The position numbers were made by a program, and so were the translations under genes. Shown one piece after another: positions 48,074 to 58,432 of a stretch of 64,000 bases of DNA. Origin of the DNA: Setophaga petechia (lineage: Eukaryota > Chordata > Aves > Passeriformes > Parulidae). The stretch is from NCBI GenBank assembly GCA_024362935.1, contig JANCRA010000067.1, positions 1,976,370 through 2,040,369 of the forward strand, written 5' to 3'. The notes under the pieces were generated by a model. It searched no databases, was not told the origin of the DNA, and saw only the letters and a program-made list of their open reading frames with translations. Position 1 is the first letter of the stretch; each line of letters begins with the position of its first letter.

Positions 48074-48495
48074 CACTCAAAGTCCTTGAAAAAGCTCTCA
48101 AATAGGAAATGCTGAAAGGAGACCCTCTTCTATTAAAGTCAAAATAAATTCTAGTGATGGCTTCCCAAGTCCAGAATTTCAGTGTATTCTAAGTGTTCTT
48201 CAAACAGATTTGATGATGCACTTCAAACCTGGACTTTGACAGAAAGAAAAGTCTTGTCTCTTCTCCATCTTCTCTCCATAACTTGGCACTCAAAGTCCTT
48301 GAAGAAGCCCTCAAACAAAAAATGCTGAACGGAGATCCTCTTCTATTAAAGTAAAACTAAATTTCAGTGATGGTTTCCCAAGTCCAGAATTTCAGTGTAT
48401 TCTGAATTCAAACAGATTTGATGACACACTTCAAGCCTTGACTAGGACAGAAAGAAAAGTCCTGCCTCTTGTCCATGCTCCTTCCATGACTCCAG
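48074..48495. repeat. Tandem duplication with a 213-bp period
   Basis: Unit 1 (48074-48286) and unit 2 (48287 to about 48495) both run CACTCAAAGTCCTTGAARAAG, CCTCTTCTATTAAAGT, CCCAAGTCCAGAATTTCAGT, AAACAGATTTGATGA, GACAGAAAGAAAAGTC in the same order. Unit 2 has small deletions. I recognise no known repeat family. Confidence 0.92.
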
Positions 48496-48822
48496 AGTTC
48501 CTTTTGGTGATTTTTTGCCTTCTCACAGGTCTTCCCTCAAAATGTGAAGAATACAGTCCTAAAAACTCCAGCAGAGTTTTTTTCTCTTCTTTCTCACTTC
48601 TTCACACCACCCCTTTCAATGAATTCTTGTGCTGGTCACTTCTGCAGAGCTGCTGACAGAGTGTGGGACTCTTACCCAGTAATCACCTGCACAGCTGAGG
48701 TTCACTCCAAAATTTACTTTATTTTTGCCTCAAGGAATATCTTGAGCATTTGTGCTTGGAATTCTGATTCGTTGAGTGGGCTTTCAGTTCTCTGGAATTC
48801 TCTAGATCCAGCTGTACAGGAG

Positions 48823-49345
48823 TGTTGTGGTTTAAACCCAGCTTGGAGCTCAACACCTCACAGCTGCTCACTTCTGATCCCAACAGGATGTAGGGAAAAT
48901 AAATGGGAGGGTAAAAGTGAGAGAACTCACAGGTTGATATAAGAACAGTTTCATAATTCAAATAAAGTAATAATTGTGACAAAAAATAACAACAATAATA
49001 ACAAAGACCATAACCATAGCAACAATAACCATAATTGTACCCTTAATACAATATGATGAAAAGGAGAATAATTTTTTAAAACAGAGCGAGCACAATAAAC
49101 CTGCAGAAAAACAAATGATGCAAATGAAAAACAATTTTTCATGACCAACCAAGCAATGCCCAACCAGTCCCCAAGCAGCCATCCCTGGCCAAATTTCCCA
49201 TTAGTTTATAAGCTGAGCATGATCCCATAGGGTCTGGAATACCCCTTGGGACAGTTGGAATCAGAAGAGAAAAGACCTTGACTCTGTGCAAGTGCTGCTT
49301 AGAAATAACTAAAATGTCACTGAATTATCAATCCTGTTTTCAGCA
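48823..49345 (-). mobile_element. Avian LTR (ERVL-like), decayed
   Basis: TGTTGTGGTTTAAACCCAGC, then GGGTAAAAGTGAGAGAACTC, CAATAATAACAAAG, CAAGCAATGCCCAACCAGTC and TTATAAGCTGAGCATGATCC resembles a very common bird LTR I recall, read as its reverse complement. The right end is approximate and no TSD was established. Small ORFs at 48951-49182 are low-complexity artefacts. Confidence 0.7.
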
Positions 49346-49604
49346 CATTTTCAAAATTTAAGCTCATATTAGCAACCATGAAAAAACTAATGTTGCTCCA
49401 ATAAAAATTCAGCACATGGGGTTTTTACTGTGAAGGGGACAGGAAGGGTATCTTGTTCCCTAGAAGTCTTAATTCCTTAGAAGTCTTAATTCCTTAACAC
49501 CTCCATTGGGACAGACAAGAACAGAAGTGGGCTACCATCATAATGGGGTTAAATTAACAGGGATTCGTGACTTTTGTATGTTTTTCTCCCTTGTGTCATT
49601 GCAG

Positions 49605-49689
49605 AAATCCCTCCTGACTTCATGGAATCTTTTCACAGAATTCACCACAATAAATACTGGCTACAGAAATACATCATTCACAACGCCAG
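49605..49689 (+). CDS. Candidate coding exon 1 of an unrecognised gene (3' part)
   Basis: An 85-nt exon candidate. A strong acceptor (TTTTTCTCCCTTGTGTCATTGCAG) precedes it and the donor CCAG/GTTAGA follows. Read with two bases completing a split codon, it gives 27 codons containing IPPDFMESFHRIHHN and KYWLQKYIIHNA, and ends with AG of a split Arg/Ser codon. Many third positions are C in an AT-rich setting (GAC, TTC, CAC, TAC, ATC, AAC, GCC), which favours real coding sequence. It is phase-compatible with the three candidate exons downstream, which end in a stop codon at 55894-55896. I do not recognise the protein and assign no function. Any earlier exons are uncertain: weak options exist at 48521 and 45257. 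Confidence 0.5.
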
Positions 49690-50491
49690 GTTAGATTTGA
49701 TTTACTTCCTGGAACCAAATTCCTTACCAGTTCCCAGGGAGCTGCAGTCATTCAGGGGAACATTCCTTTTCCATAAAAAACCTACCAGGACTTTCAAAAA
49801 TCCAGCCTCTCCAGTACAGTCCCAAAGGCATTTCTGGGGGCTGCTCAGTGTCCTGAATTTCCAGGAAGGTCATTAAGCTGGAACATTGTCAGTTGCTAAT
49901 AAATTTTAAGTTCTATGCCCTGTAAATAGAATCCAAGAGAAAATTAGGATCCCCTTGCAGTGACTTATATAGACACTGTTCAACTGCAGTAAATCTTTAT
50001 GGGCAGTGATTAGAGCTGTGATTTAGGATCATTTCAGACACCTACAGTAAATAAAAAGGCTTTTCAGTGGTTGTTACGTCGTCATATATCCTGCAGCCTT
50101 CCCACTCAATTCTTTTTTGGGGATTGATTTTAGGGGACCTACAGGAGATTGTCTGGAATGGTTGACACTCTCCTTTTCCTGGATCTGTGTCACAGACACA
50201 TCTACAAAGGCTCCCTGGCTTCCTGCCCAAACAAAGCAGCAAGTGCCCTTCAGGAAAGCATCCAGAATCTGTTGGCAAGATAAACTCAGCTCCAGACAAT
50301 TGGCTCCAAGCAGTTATGGATGTGAACCGTGTCTAATTCTGGTGCCCTTCATCCAAAGCAATCCTTCAGTGCCATCCCAGAAAGATTTCTGCATTCCAAC
50401 ACTTTTATTTCCAACCTATAAACGTGTGAATCAAGGAATGAAATGTGCCCTCGTTGCCATCCTGTAGAGATGGAGCTCTGGAGTGTTACAA

Positions 50492-50864
50492 TGTGGGATT
50501 CACAGCCTCTGAATCTGAGAGAAGCAGAGAAAAGAATGATCAAAACAATTCTTATCTCATTTGCTGTGCCTGTGTCGTGCCAAAGTGGAATGCATTGTGG
50601 AAGATGGTTTACCTGAAGGGAATTGGCAGTTGGATTCTGTGTTTTGATACATTGGGCAAAGGAATCCAGGTGTGTGTTGGGACTGTCACTGACAGTCATG
50701 AGAATCTGGGCAGTTGAGTTGGGTGCTTGTGCAGATTCAGTTTAGATGTAATGTAATAGAATATAGAATAATATAGTATAAGAAAGCAATTAATTAAACT
50801 TCTGATAAGATGGAGTCCTCCTCATCATTTCTCCCTGCCACAGCAGTCACTTTGATTTCCAATA
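50492..50864 (+). mobile_element. LTR-C copy 4 (solo LTR)
   Basis: It begins TGTGGGATTCACAG and ends TTTCCAATA (family end CA changed to TA). Identical 6-bp repeats TTACAA lie at 50486-50491 and 50865-50870. It is more diverged than copies 1-3. It lies inside intron 1 of the candidate gene, in sense orientation. Confidence 0.87.
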
Positions 50865-50964
50865 TTACAACTCAGTGCCCTCACATCAACAAAGAAACCT
50901 CCAGTAATTCCATTTCTGGCTCTCCAAACCATCTCTGCCTCTCCCACCTTCATTCCTCACTCAA

Positions 50965-51262
50965 ATGTGGAATCACAGAATCACTGGGGTTGGGAAAACC
51001 CTCCAAGACCATCGAGTCCAAGCTGTGCCAAATCCCCAATTTGTGCCCAGCCCAGAGCACTGAGTGCCACCTCCAGGTGGCACCTCCAGGGATGGGCACT
51101 CCAAACCTCCCTGGGCAGCCCCTGCCAAGGCCTGAGCACCCCTTACATAGGGAAATTCCTGCTGGTGTCCAACCTGACCCTCCCCTGGAGCTACCTGAGG
51201 CCATTCCCTCTCCTCCTGTCCCTGTCCCTGGGAGCAGAACCTGATCCCAACCATGGCTGTCC
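50965..51262 (-). mobile_element. CR1 LINE 3' end
   Basis: GGAATCACAGAATCACTGGGGTTGGGAAAACC, with AAGACCATCGAGTCCAAGC and GGGCACTCCAAACCTCCCTGGG, is an antisense CR1 tail. It stops close to the start of LTR-D copy 2. ORFs of 93-162 codons are CR1/LTR shadows. Confidence 0.92.
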
Positions 51263-51277
51263 CCTCCTGTCAGGTTC

Positions 51278-51864
51278 TGTGGAAACCCAGGGCACTGGGA
51301 ATATTCCTGTGTCTGCTCTGGGTGCCCTGACCCCCAGGGCAGCACTGACTCTGACCCTCATTCATGGAGAAAGTTTCCCAGACTTCAAGATAGACTGGAA
51401 TCCACAAAAGTGTGAAACAGATTATAGAGAGCAGTGTAGGTGTGTCACTGGGTGAGAAATTGAGGTTTTGGGGTTTTTAGTGTGTTGTGGATGGCAGCAA
51501 GATGGAGGGCACAGGGTGTCATCCTGGGTTTCTCCTTCATGCTGCTTCTTCCTCCTTCTCCATGGGTTTGGGTGGCATTTTGGAATTGGGCAGAAAAGTC
51601 CCCATTGCAGCTCTGTGGGATCAGTGATTGGGTTAAAAGGGAAAATAATCCAGGTGTCAGTTCTGAATTGGAGAGTTTAGTCTGAAAAGACCTTGGAACA
51701 AGAGATTGTTGCCATTTTGTGCCTTCTAAGGAAAAGCTGCAGAACTCCCAGCAGTGAGACTGTTTTACTGATAAGAAATAATAAACACCTGAGTGTGAAC
51801 ATGAAATAACATCTCAAGTGCCTTCAGTCCAGACCCAGAGAAACCAATGACTGATACCCCCACA
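51278..51864 (+). mobile_element. LTR-D copy 2
   Basis: It begins TGTGGAAACCC and ends ACCCCCACA, with strong similarity to 30102-30663 along its length (GACTTCAAGATAGACYRGAATCC, GGGTTTTTAGTGTGTTGTGG). The flanks AGGTTC and AGAAAA do not match, so the TSD is lost or the ends were rearranged. Confidence 0.88.
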
Positions 51865-53043
51865 AGAAAACCAAACTCAGAATCAACAGAAATTCCTTCC
51901 TGTGCTGCCAAAAACTTCCAAACTTTTGTGTACAAACCAAAAGTGAGAAGAACAATTTGTCTGAGATTGATTTCCTGCTTTGTGGCAGCAATGATAATAA
52001 AGCAAATTTTGTGTATTTTCCCTGGAAAACGGAATAATGGAAATAAGAGGGCCATGTCTAAATGCAAGCTGTGTCTTTTGAAATTATTTTTCTCTTTGTT
52101 CTCTATCAGCTGCTGAAAAAGTGCAGTTGAAACTTGGTCTTTTTTTTTTTTTTGATTGCTGCGTTCTGGAATAGAAAGTATTTAAAAATTTATATTAAAT
52201 GAGATAGTTAGAACTGCTAAATTTAAAAATAAAGGGAAATGTGGGTGTTGAAATAATAACACAGCAAATATTCAGGTATTTTTTTTCTTTAATAGATTGA
52301 TTTAAATTCTAATTAGAAAACAAAAATAATGGCTTTTGTGTGGTTTTTTTTTCAAAAAGAAGTTTCTACACTTCTTTTTCAGCTCTACAAGTCACTACTT
52401 TAGGAATTAAAAGAAACAGACTCTTAGAGAAACAAAGGTAAGACTGTGAGGCAGCTACACATAATTTCAGGTTAAATTGCCTTCAGCCTGTCTTCTATCA
52501 CAGCTGCTTTTAGTGCTTATTGGGATGTGGAAATGTCTCTGTAGTGGCTAAAAATAAAGCACACTCCAGCAGGGATGGAATGAAAAGCCATTTTTGTCTG
52601 TGTTTAAAGTGCTCTGCACTTCACACACTTAAGTCACAGCTGAGATTTTATTAGGTGGAAAGAGAAACCTTTTTTTGGCTTTTTTTTTTTTGGAACTTCT
52701 AGGAGCAGCACGGTTTTTGAGCAAGAAAAAGAATGCAATTTTAGGTTTTAAATACAACAAAAACTATGACTTTTTCAATTATTGCAATGTTCAAAACATT
52801 ATTTATTTAATGTCAGGCATAAAATAATAAACAATGTGTATGGAATATATACAGTATATGTATATACCTTTTAAAATAGGACCAAAAGGTAACAGAATAA
52901 AATATAAATATTTTGACATTGGAGGAACTCTTGATCCAAAATTTACCTTGCCTTTACATTTTCTTTCCTTTCACTTCTCAAGTCTGTGTAGCTCCATGAG
53001 AAGTTTGGCCTTGAGTCAAGTTTTTTGTTGTTTTCTTTTTCAG
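51865..53043. other. AT-rich noncoding stretch (intron of the candidate gene)
   Basis: No recognised repeat. It contains several T homopolymers. Confidence 0.4.
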
Positions 53044-53139
53044 GAAAAGTATTTTACTGGATCATTTCCACGGATTTCAGCACCTGGTTTTGATGGAAAA
53101 AGTAAAGATTGTCCTCTGGTTGAGTATTTATTTATTCAG
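53044..53139 (+). CDS. Candidate coding exon 2 of the same gene
   Basis: A 96-nt exon candidate between TTGTTGTTTTCTTTTTCAG and ATTCAG/GTGTGT. In the frame set by exon 1 it is open and gives KSILLDHFHGFQHL and a hydrophobic stretch, VLWLSIYLF. A second frame (EKYFTGSFPRI...) is also open, so the frame rests on the phase match with exons 1 and 3. The donor is weak. Because 96 is a multiple of three, skipping this exon would keep the frame. Confidence 0.4.
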
Positions 53140-53931
53140 GTGTGTGTCTGGAGAAAGTTCTACCTTGTTCCTTCCCTTCTGTAGATTGTCTGTACAACAC
53201 ATCACAGTTTTTCAGACAAAGTGAGAAAATTCTACATTGAGAGCTTTTATTTATATCTTTACTCAAATTCCACGAAGCCAAACTTAGTGAGATATTGATT
53301 AGAAAATTTTAACAAGGAACAAAATAGCTAAAAATGTAATATAAAATATTTCATCCCTCTAAATGGAAAACCTTGGCTTTTGAAGGGGTATTTCTTCCTT
53401 TTCTCTGACCCCATAGGAAGAGGTATTTAAAATGGTCGGAGCATTTAATTTTTCAGTTGACTGAATTAAGGTAAAATCAGTTAAACTCCATTTTCTAAGC
53501 ATTTCTTCTGCTGCTAATTTCAAAATTTGTTGTGGGCTGGGTTTTCTTCTCGGGGGAGGGATTTAAAAAATTTTTTTCTTTGCTTAGTGTTTTGAGGGGT
53601 TTTGAAATATTTCCTTTTTTTTTTTTTCTTTTTGAAGGTGTGACAAATCTTTTCTTCACTTATTAAGGTTTTTTTTTCACAATGGTAAAACATCATAACC
53701 AATATAATGCATGGAATATGGTGTGGTGGTGTTGTCAGCCAGCCAAGGGGAATGCAGAGAACAGCACCTCAGGTTTTTAAACTTCCCACTTTTATTTTGG
53801 ATTTCTGAATTCCCAGTATGATTTATTTCATTATTTCCTGTGTCTTTCCTATGCCAAAAACGTCTTATTAACAGGAGAGCAAAAAGTGAGTGGCTTTCAT
53901 TTTTTACCAAATGGCAAAACCCATTTTGCAG

Positions 53932-54116
53932 GGATAGGACAAGAAATAATGGGCAGAAATTAAAATAAATTTAGGGGAATTTAGGTCAGATATTGGGAAA
54001 ATGTTTTCTGTGAGGGTGGGCAGGCCCTGGCACAGGTGCCCAGAGCAGCTGTGGCTGCCCCTGGATCCCTGGAAGTGCCCAAGGCCAGGCTGGATGGGGC
54101 TTGGAGCAACCTGGTT
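53932..54116 (+). mobile_element. CR1 LINE fragment
   Basis: Sense CR1: GATAGGACAAGAAATAATGG, CCCTGGCACAGGTGCCCAGAG, then GGCTGGATGGGGCTTGGAGCAACCTGG, where it stops before reaching the CR1 3' tail. Confidence 0.9.
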
Positions 54117-54509
54117 GTAAAATTTTAAAATAAATTTATGTTAAAGGAACTTCATCCTTTCATGTTTTTACTTGAGTGGAAACTGATCTAAATCACATCC
54201 AGCGCTTGAATTTTTAATATTCACATACAGATCTACAAAATTAGAACAGACATTTAAAGAAGTCAACAGTGTCAACAAGAATCATCTTTACTGGAAGTCA
54301 AACTCAATATATTTTTTTAATGTATTTTGTTTCATTTTAAGCTTTTCTCAGTCATTATGTTTTTCTTTTGATTACATTATTGGCTGAGAATATTAAAGTG
54401 AATAACCAAACACAGTTTGAACCTTTTTCCACAGGGACATGACAATGCGAGTTTGCTGTAATGTACTAAAACCTAAATATCTGTTAATGCTTTTTTGTTT
54501 GTTTTAAAG

Positions 54510-54570
54510 AATCATTGGTGGAATACAGTCACAGAGGATTGAAAAAATACTTAAAATAGTTGAAAATTTG
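54510..54570 (+). CDS. Candidate coding exon 3 of the same gene
   Basis: A 61-nt exon candidate with the acceptor TTTTTTGTTTGTTTTAAAG and the good donor AATTTG/GTATGT. It begins with one base that completes the split codon from exon 2 (Arg), then gives IIGGIQSQRIEKILKIVENL, which looks helical. It ends in phase 0. Confidence 0.48.
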
Positions 54571-54908
54571 GTATGTGATAATTGGTGACGACACTGCTTC
54601 CCAAACTAGATACGTTTTTCTCATAATTAATTTTCTTTTTAGTGCCACACTGCATTATTTATCCTTTGTTTGGAAAAAAAGTCCTGTTGAAGGGTTTTTC
54701 TCTCATTGTTGATTGGGATTCATCTCACTCAGCTACAGAGACCTGAAAGCCCATGGGGGTTGGAAAGTTTGGCTTTTCCAGAGTGGTGATTCCAGGTATA
54801 ATTTCCAAAGGAATCAGACAGAATTGCTGAGCCTGGCAGGGATTTCTGATGAACATTTATTCCTGATTTACTGCTCTGCATTGATCAGAGCCTCAACTAA
54901 AGCAGGAC

Positions 54909-55096
54909 TGGGGCATTCACATTCTCTGAAAAATTTCTTCACCCAGGATTTTTCTCCTGGGAAGCTGAGAAGCCTCAGAGAAAAAGGAAAACAATTCTTA
55001 TCTGATTTGCTTCTCCTGTGTTTTGCTCATGTGGAATGTGTTTGGAGATTGTTTACCCACAGGTGATTGTTTCGTTGGATTCTGCTGTGAGTTGCT
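54909..55096 (+). mobile_element. LTR-C copy 5, truncated
   Basis: It has TGGGGCATTCACATTCTCTG, GGATTTTTCTCCTGGGAAGC, AGATTGTTTACCCACAGGTG and TTGGATTCTGCTGTGAGTTG. It matches the first half of 36302-36717 and then breaks off into the sequence of a different element. Confidence 0.88.
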
Positions 55097-55097
55097 T

Positions 55098-55290
55098 TCT
55101 TAATTAAATAATTTATCCTTAAAAAGCCTTATAAAATACAGGACCATTTTTAATTCATTAAAATAAAATTTATTAAAATAAAATACTGTAAAACTCACAA
55201 TTTATAAAACTATAATATAAATAAAAATGAATAAACCTCAAAGTCCAAATAAAGTCCAAACATTTAATCCCAATCCTAACAAAAAAAACC
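55098..55290 (+). mobile_element. Degraded LTR-B 3' fragment
   Basis: TTCTTAATTAAATAATTTATCC, then AAAAAGCCTT, ATTTTTAATTCATTA and ACATTTAATCCCAATCCTAAC follow the order of the LTR-B 3' half (TTCTTAATTGGACAGTTGATCC ... ACATTTAATCCTGACCCTGGC) with heavy A/T drift. It directly abuts the broken end of LTR-C copy 5. Confidence 0.6.
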
Positions 55291-55311
55291 CCTTAGAAAT
55301 TAGAACTCCAC

Positions 55312-55421
55312 AAGGCTGGATGGGGCTTGGAGCAGCCTGGGATAGTGGAAGGTGTCCCATGGCAGGGGGCTGGAATGGGATGAGTTTTTAGTTCCCTTCC
55401 AACCCAAACCATTCTGGGAGT
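55312..55421 (+). mobile_element. CR1 LINE 3' tail
   Basis: GGCTGGATGGGGCTTGGAGCAGCCTGG through CCTTCCAACCCAAACCATTC. It begins with the same 27 bases at which the CR1 at 53932-54116 ends. Confidence 0.9.
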
Positions 55422-55857
55422 CAGGGAAGGATGATGTCCCCTGACCTGCTGCCCCTGGCTCTCCCCAGAGGCTGGTGACCTTTTTATGCCACATGGACAC
55501 ACCTGAGGTTCATGGTCAATCATCATCCCCAAGGACTCCAAGGGAATTTTCTGCCAAGTTACTTTCCCACCCGTTGGCCCCTTGTGCATCATTCTGCATG
55601 GAGTTATTCCTCTTCAAGGACTAAAATGAAAGATAAAACTCACTTAGATTTCACACTGAAATATTAAGATGCTGCTGCATGAATCACTCTCGTGGCAATG
55701 TACCTGCATGTAATTCCTCTGGGCTTTAATGCATTCCAACAGGAAGCAAGTGCTTATACACCTCTCAAGAGCTGGAACTAATCAGTCTGCTAAAAATCAT
55801 AGAGAATATGCATGAAGGTAAAAAAACCCAGTCATTAATCCTTTTTCTGTTTCTCAG

Positions 55858-55896
55858 AATTACCAGAGTCTTCCAGATCCAGTCCATTTTAAATAA
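55858..55896 (+). CDS. Candidate terminal exon with stop codon
   Basis: After the strong acceptor CCTTTTTCTGTTTCTCAG the phase-0 frame required by exon 3 reads NYQSLPDPVHFK and then TAA at 55894-55896. Together with exons 1-3 this gives a C-terminal peptide of about 92 residues with no in-frame stop. No canonical AATAAA lies close downstream, so the 3' UTR end is unknown. Confidence 0.45.
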   Translation, partial: NYQSLPDPVHFK

Positions 55897-57413
55897 CCTC
55901 AGACTGACTTTTGATGCTGCTGTTTGCTTCAAGCTCCTTTAATCTTTGAAGAAAACTGTTCCAGTCTGAAAATTGAATGGATCATCACTGAATTAAAATC
56001 TAAGGAGGAACATGAAGCTCTGCTGGTCTGACTCTCCCTCCCACTGCCTTCATTATTTAATGCAACACTTGAGAAATCGCCTAAACTTGTGGGAAATTAC
56101 AAATCCCCTCAGTGCATTGAGCAGAAGGAACAATTCTATTTCCAGGGCAGTTTTTTGATCAGAACCCTTTGTTCCATGCAAACAGGTGTGTGCTTAAGTA
56201 ATTTTGCTTTTCAGAGAGCAGAAAGTCACCCCTTTAGTTTATTCTTCACAACTGAATGGGTTTCACCTCCAGCAGGAACTTTGAGACCTTCTCAGTGAAA
56301 AGGAGAGCTCTGTTCCTAACAGCACATCACACACCAAAGTTACTCAGAAGGAGAAAGTGTTGCACAAGCCTGGGATGGAGAATGTCAGGTGAAGGTTCTC
56401 CCTCTTTTCAGCTGTTTTCTTTGTGGGGTCTGAGCCAGCATTTGACACCTTTGGCAAGCTGAGTGAAACTTTCTCCTTGAGGTACCTCACATAAACCACA
56501 CCTCTGTGGAAGGTGTTCTGCTCCCGCAGAGCAAAGATATTTTGATGTGAGAAAGATATAAATTTTGATCTGGCTAAGAGCATATCCTGCTGGACAAGAT
56601 TTGGGCAGACAGGTGGATTAAAAGGCTTGTGGTAAATTGATGGACAGAACCTTTATCTGGCACCCTTCAGGACTCATTCACTCCTTTGATAGTCTGTGTT
56701 TTTCATTCTGTGGCCTTCAGCTGCCATGAAATGTTGTATCTGATGGTGTTCACCCTTGTGTGGGGTGATGCCACTCCACTGTCCCATCTAGGAGTGTGCA
56801 AAGCAGGTTTCTTCTCACATTTGAGGCTAGATTGTTCCTTTATATGGTAGGTCAATTTATTATTACTGTTTTCTCCTTCTTTTCGTAGGTAACCTTCATC
56901 CAGGGCCCTGGAAGGGATTGCACTGGGGTGTGACTGTGTTTGAGTGTGGTTTTGTACCAAATGATCTTCAGAGACCCTTTTAAATATAAATCAGTCTCTG
57001 TTTAGGGCCTGAAGCCAAGCAGGACTATAAAAGCTGTAAATCCAGGCAGTAATTCTTGCTGGGACGGTGCTATGTGGGTGACAAGGTTCCACAGTTTAGA
57101 TCAAAATGAGCAATGGGTCTGTCCCCAGCATGCAGGACATCCCTGCACTCAATGGGACACACACAATGGGAGGGGAAGGGGAAAAGAGGACAGAGCTACA
57201 GGCTCCAGATGAAAATTTTCCTGCCTTTCCTAGTAAAGCTTCCCTCAGATAAGTGAATTCTGTGAGCCTGGGGCCTAAAGCTCATCTTATTTATTGAGCA
57301 CCTGAGTGTTTTTTCATGGTTCTCATCTCCACAAGGCAACACAAATGGTTCAGACACATTTCTCTGTTGGCACCTGCAGTCTGTGATTCCAGCAAGCCTT
57401 TTGGTATTATCCC
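55897..57413. other. Possible 3' UTR and intergenic stretch
   Basis: It follows the candidate stop codon. No repeat and no further exon recognised. A TATA-like ACTATAAAAGC lies near 57022, with no gene after it that I can support. Confidence 0.35.
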
Positions 57414-57645
57414 AGAATCCCAGAATGGTTGGGATTGGGAGGGACCTTAAAGATCATCTTGTTCTACACCTTCCACTCTCCCAGGTTGCTCCAAGCCCTG
57501 TCCAACCTGGCCTTGGACACTTCCAGGGATTCGGGGCAGCCACAGCTCCTCTGGGCGCCCTGTTCTGCTGCCTCATCACCCTCACAGTCAAGAATTTCTT
57601 CCTCATATCTGTGTTAAATATCTCAGTTTTTACTTCAAGCCTCTT
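57414..57645 (-). mobile_element. CR1 LINE 3' end
   Basis: CCCAGAATGGTTGGGATTGGGAGG, CTCCAAGCCCTGTCCAACCTGG, GGGGCAGCCACAGCTCCTCTG: an antisense CR1, 5'-truncated. It sits a few bases upstream of LTR-B copy 5. Confidence 0.93.
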
Positions 57646-57660
57646 CCATTTACACCTACC

Positions 57661-58425
57661 TGTTGGAACCCTGGCCGCTGAGAATTTCAGATTTCTGTGC
57701 TGCCAGGCACTGACCCCCCAGAGAACACTTCATTGACCTGAGGCCGTGGAGAAGCTTCCAGAATGGAATGAGAGAACTGGGATTGTGGGTGTGGAGTTTG
57801 GATAGAAGTGTGTGAGATCACAGGGTGGGAAACTTAAGGTTTAAGAAGATGGAGGTTTGGGGGTGGAGGCTGATTGTTCTTCTTTCTTCTTCTTTCTTCA
57901 TCTTCTTTGTTGCAGTGTTACGCCACTTCTTCATCTTCTTCTTTCTTTTTTTCTTCTCCTTCTTCTTTGTTCTTCTTTGTTCTTCTTCTTCTTTCTCTTC
58001 TTTTTCTTCTTCCTCTTCTTCCTCCTCTTCTTCCTCTTCTTCCTCTTCTTCCTCTTCTTCCTCTCCTTCTCCTTCTCCTTCTCCTTCTCCTTCTCTTTCT
58101 CCTCCTTCTCCTCCATGGGTTTGGGTGGTTTTGTGTAATTGGATAAAAAAGTTCCCATTACAGCCACGGGTGGTTGGTTATTGGGTTAAAAGTAAAAATA
58201 ATTGAGGTGTCATTTCTTAATTGGACAGTTGATCCTTCAAAGGCCTTGCAGAGAGAGAGATGGGGCTCCATTTTTAGTTTGTGAGAGTGAAGTGCTGCAG
58301 AACTCAGGGTTTGTGAGACTGTGACAGAGATAAGAACTGATAAACATCTGAATCCCAACAAGAAATACCACCTCATGCATTTAATCCTGACAAAGGCAAA
58401 AAGAAGAAAGAAGCAAAAAAAATCA
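57661..58425 (+). mobile_element. LTR-B copy 5 with internal microsatellite
   Basis: It begins exactly TGTTGGAACCC. The flanks ACCTACC (57654-57660) and ACTTACC (58426-58432) match at six of seven. At about 765 bp it is ~200 bp longer than the other LTR-B copies. The excess is the pyrimidine expansion at about 57873-58110. ORFs of 78-126 codons over it are repeat artefacts. Confidence 0.9.
57873..58110. repeat. Expanded (TTC)n/(TTCCTC)n/(CTCCTT)n tract inside LTR-B
   Basis: About 240 bases of TTC-based repeats, ending in TTCCTC and CTCCTT units just before CCATGGGTTTGGGTGG. The other LTR-B copies have only about 20 bases here (CTTCTTCTTCACCTTCTTCTC), which is the likely seed. Confidence 0.93.
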
Positions 58426-58432
58426 ACTTACC

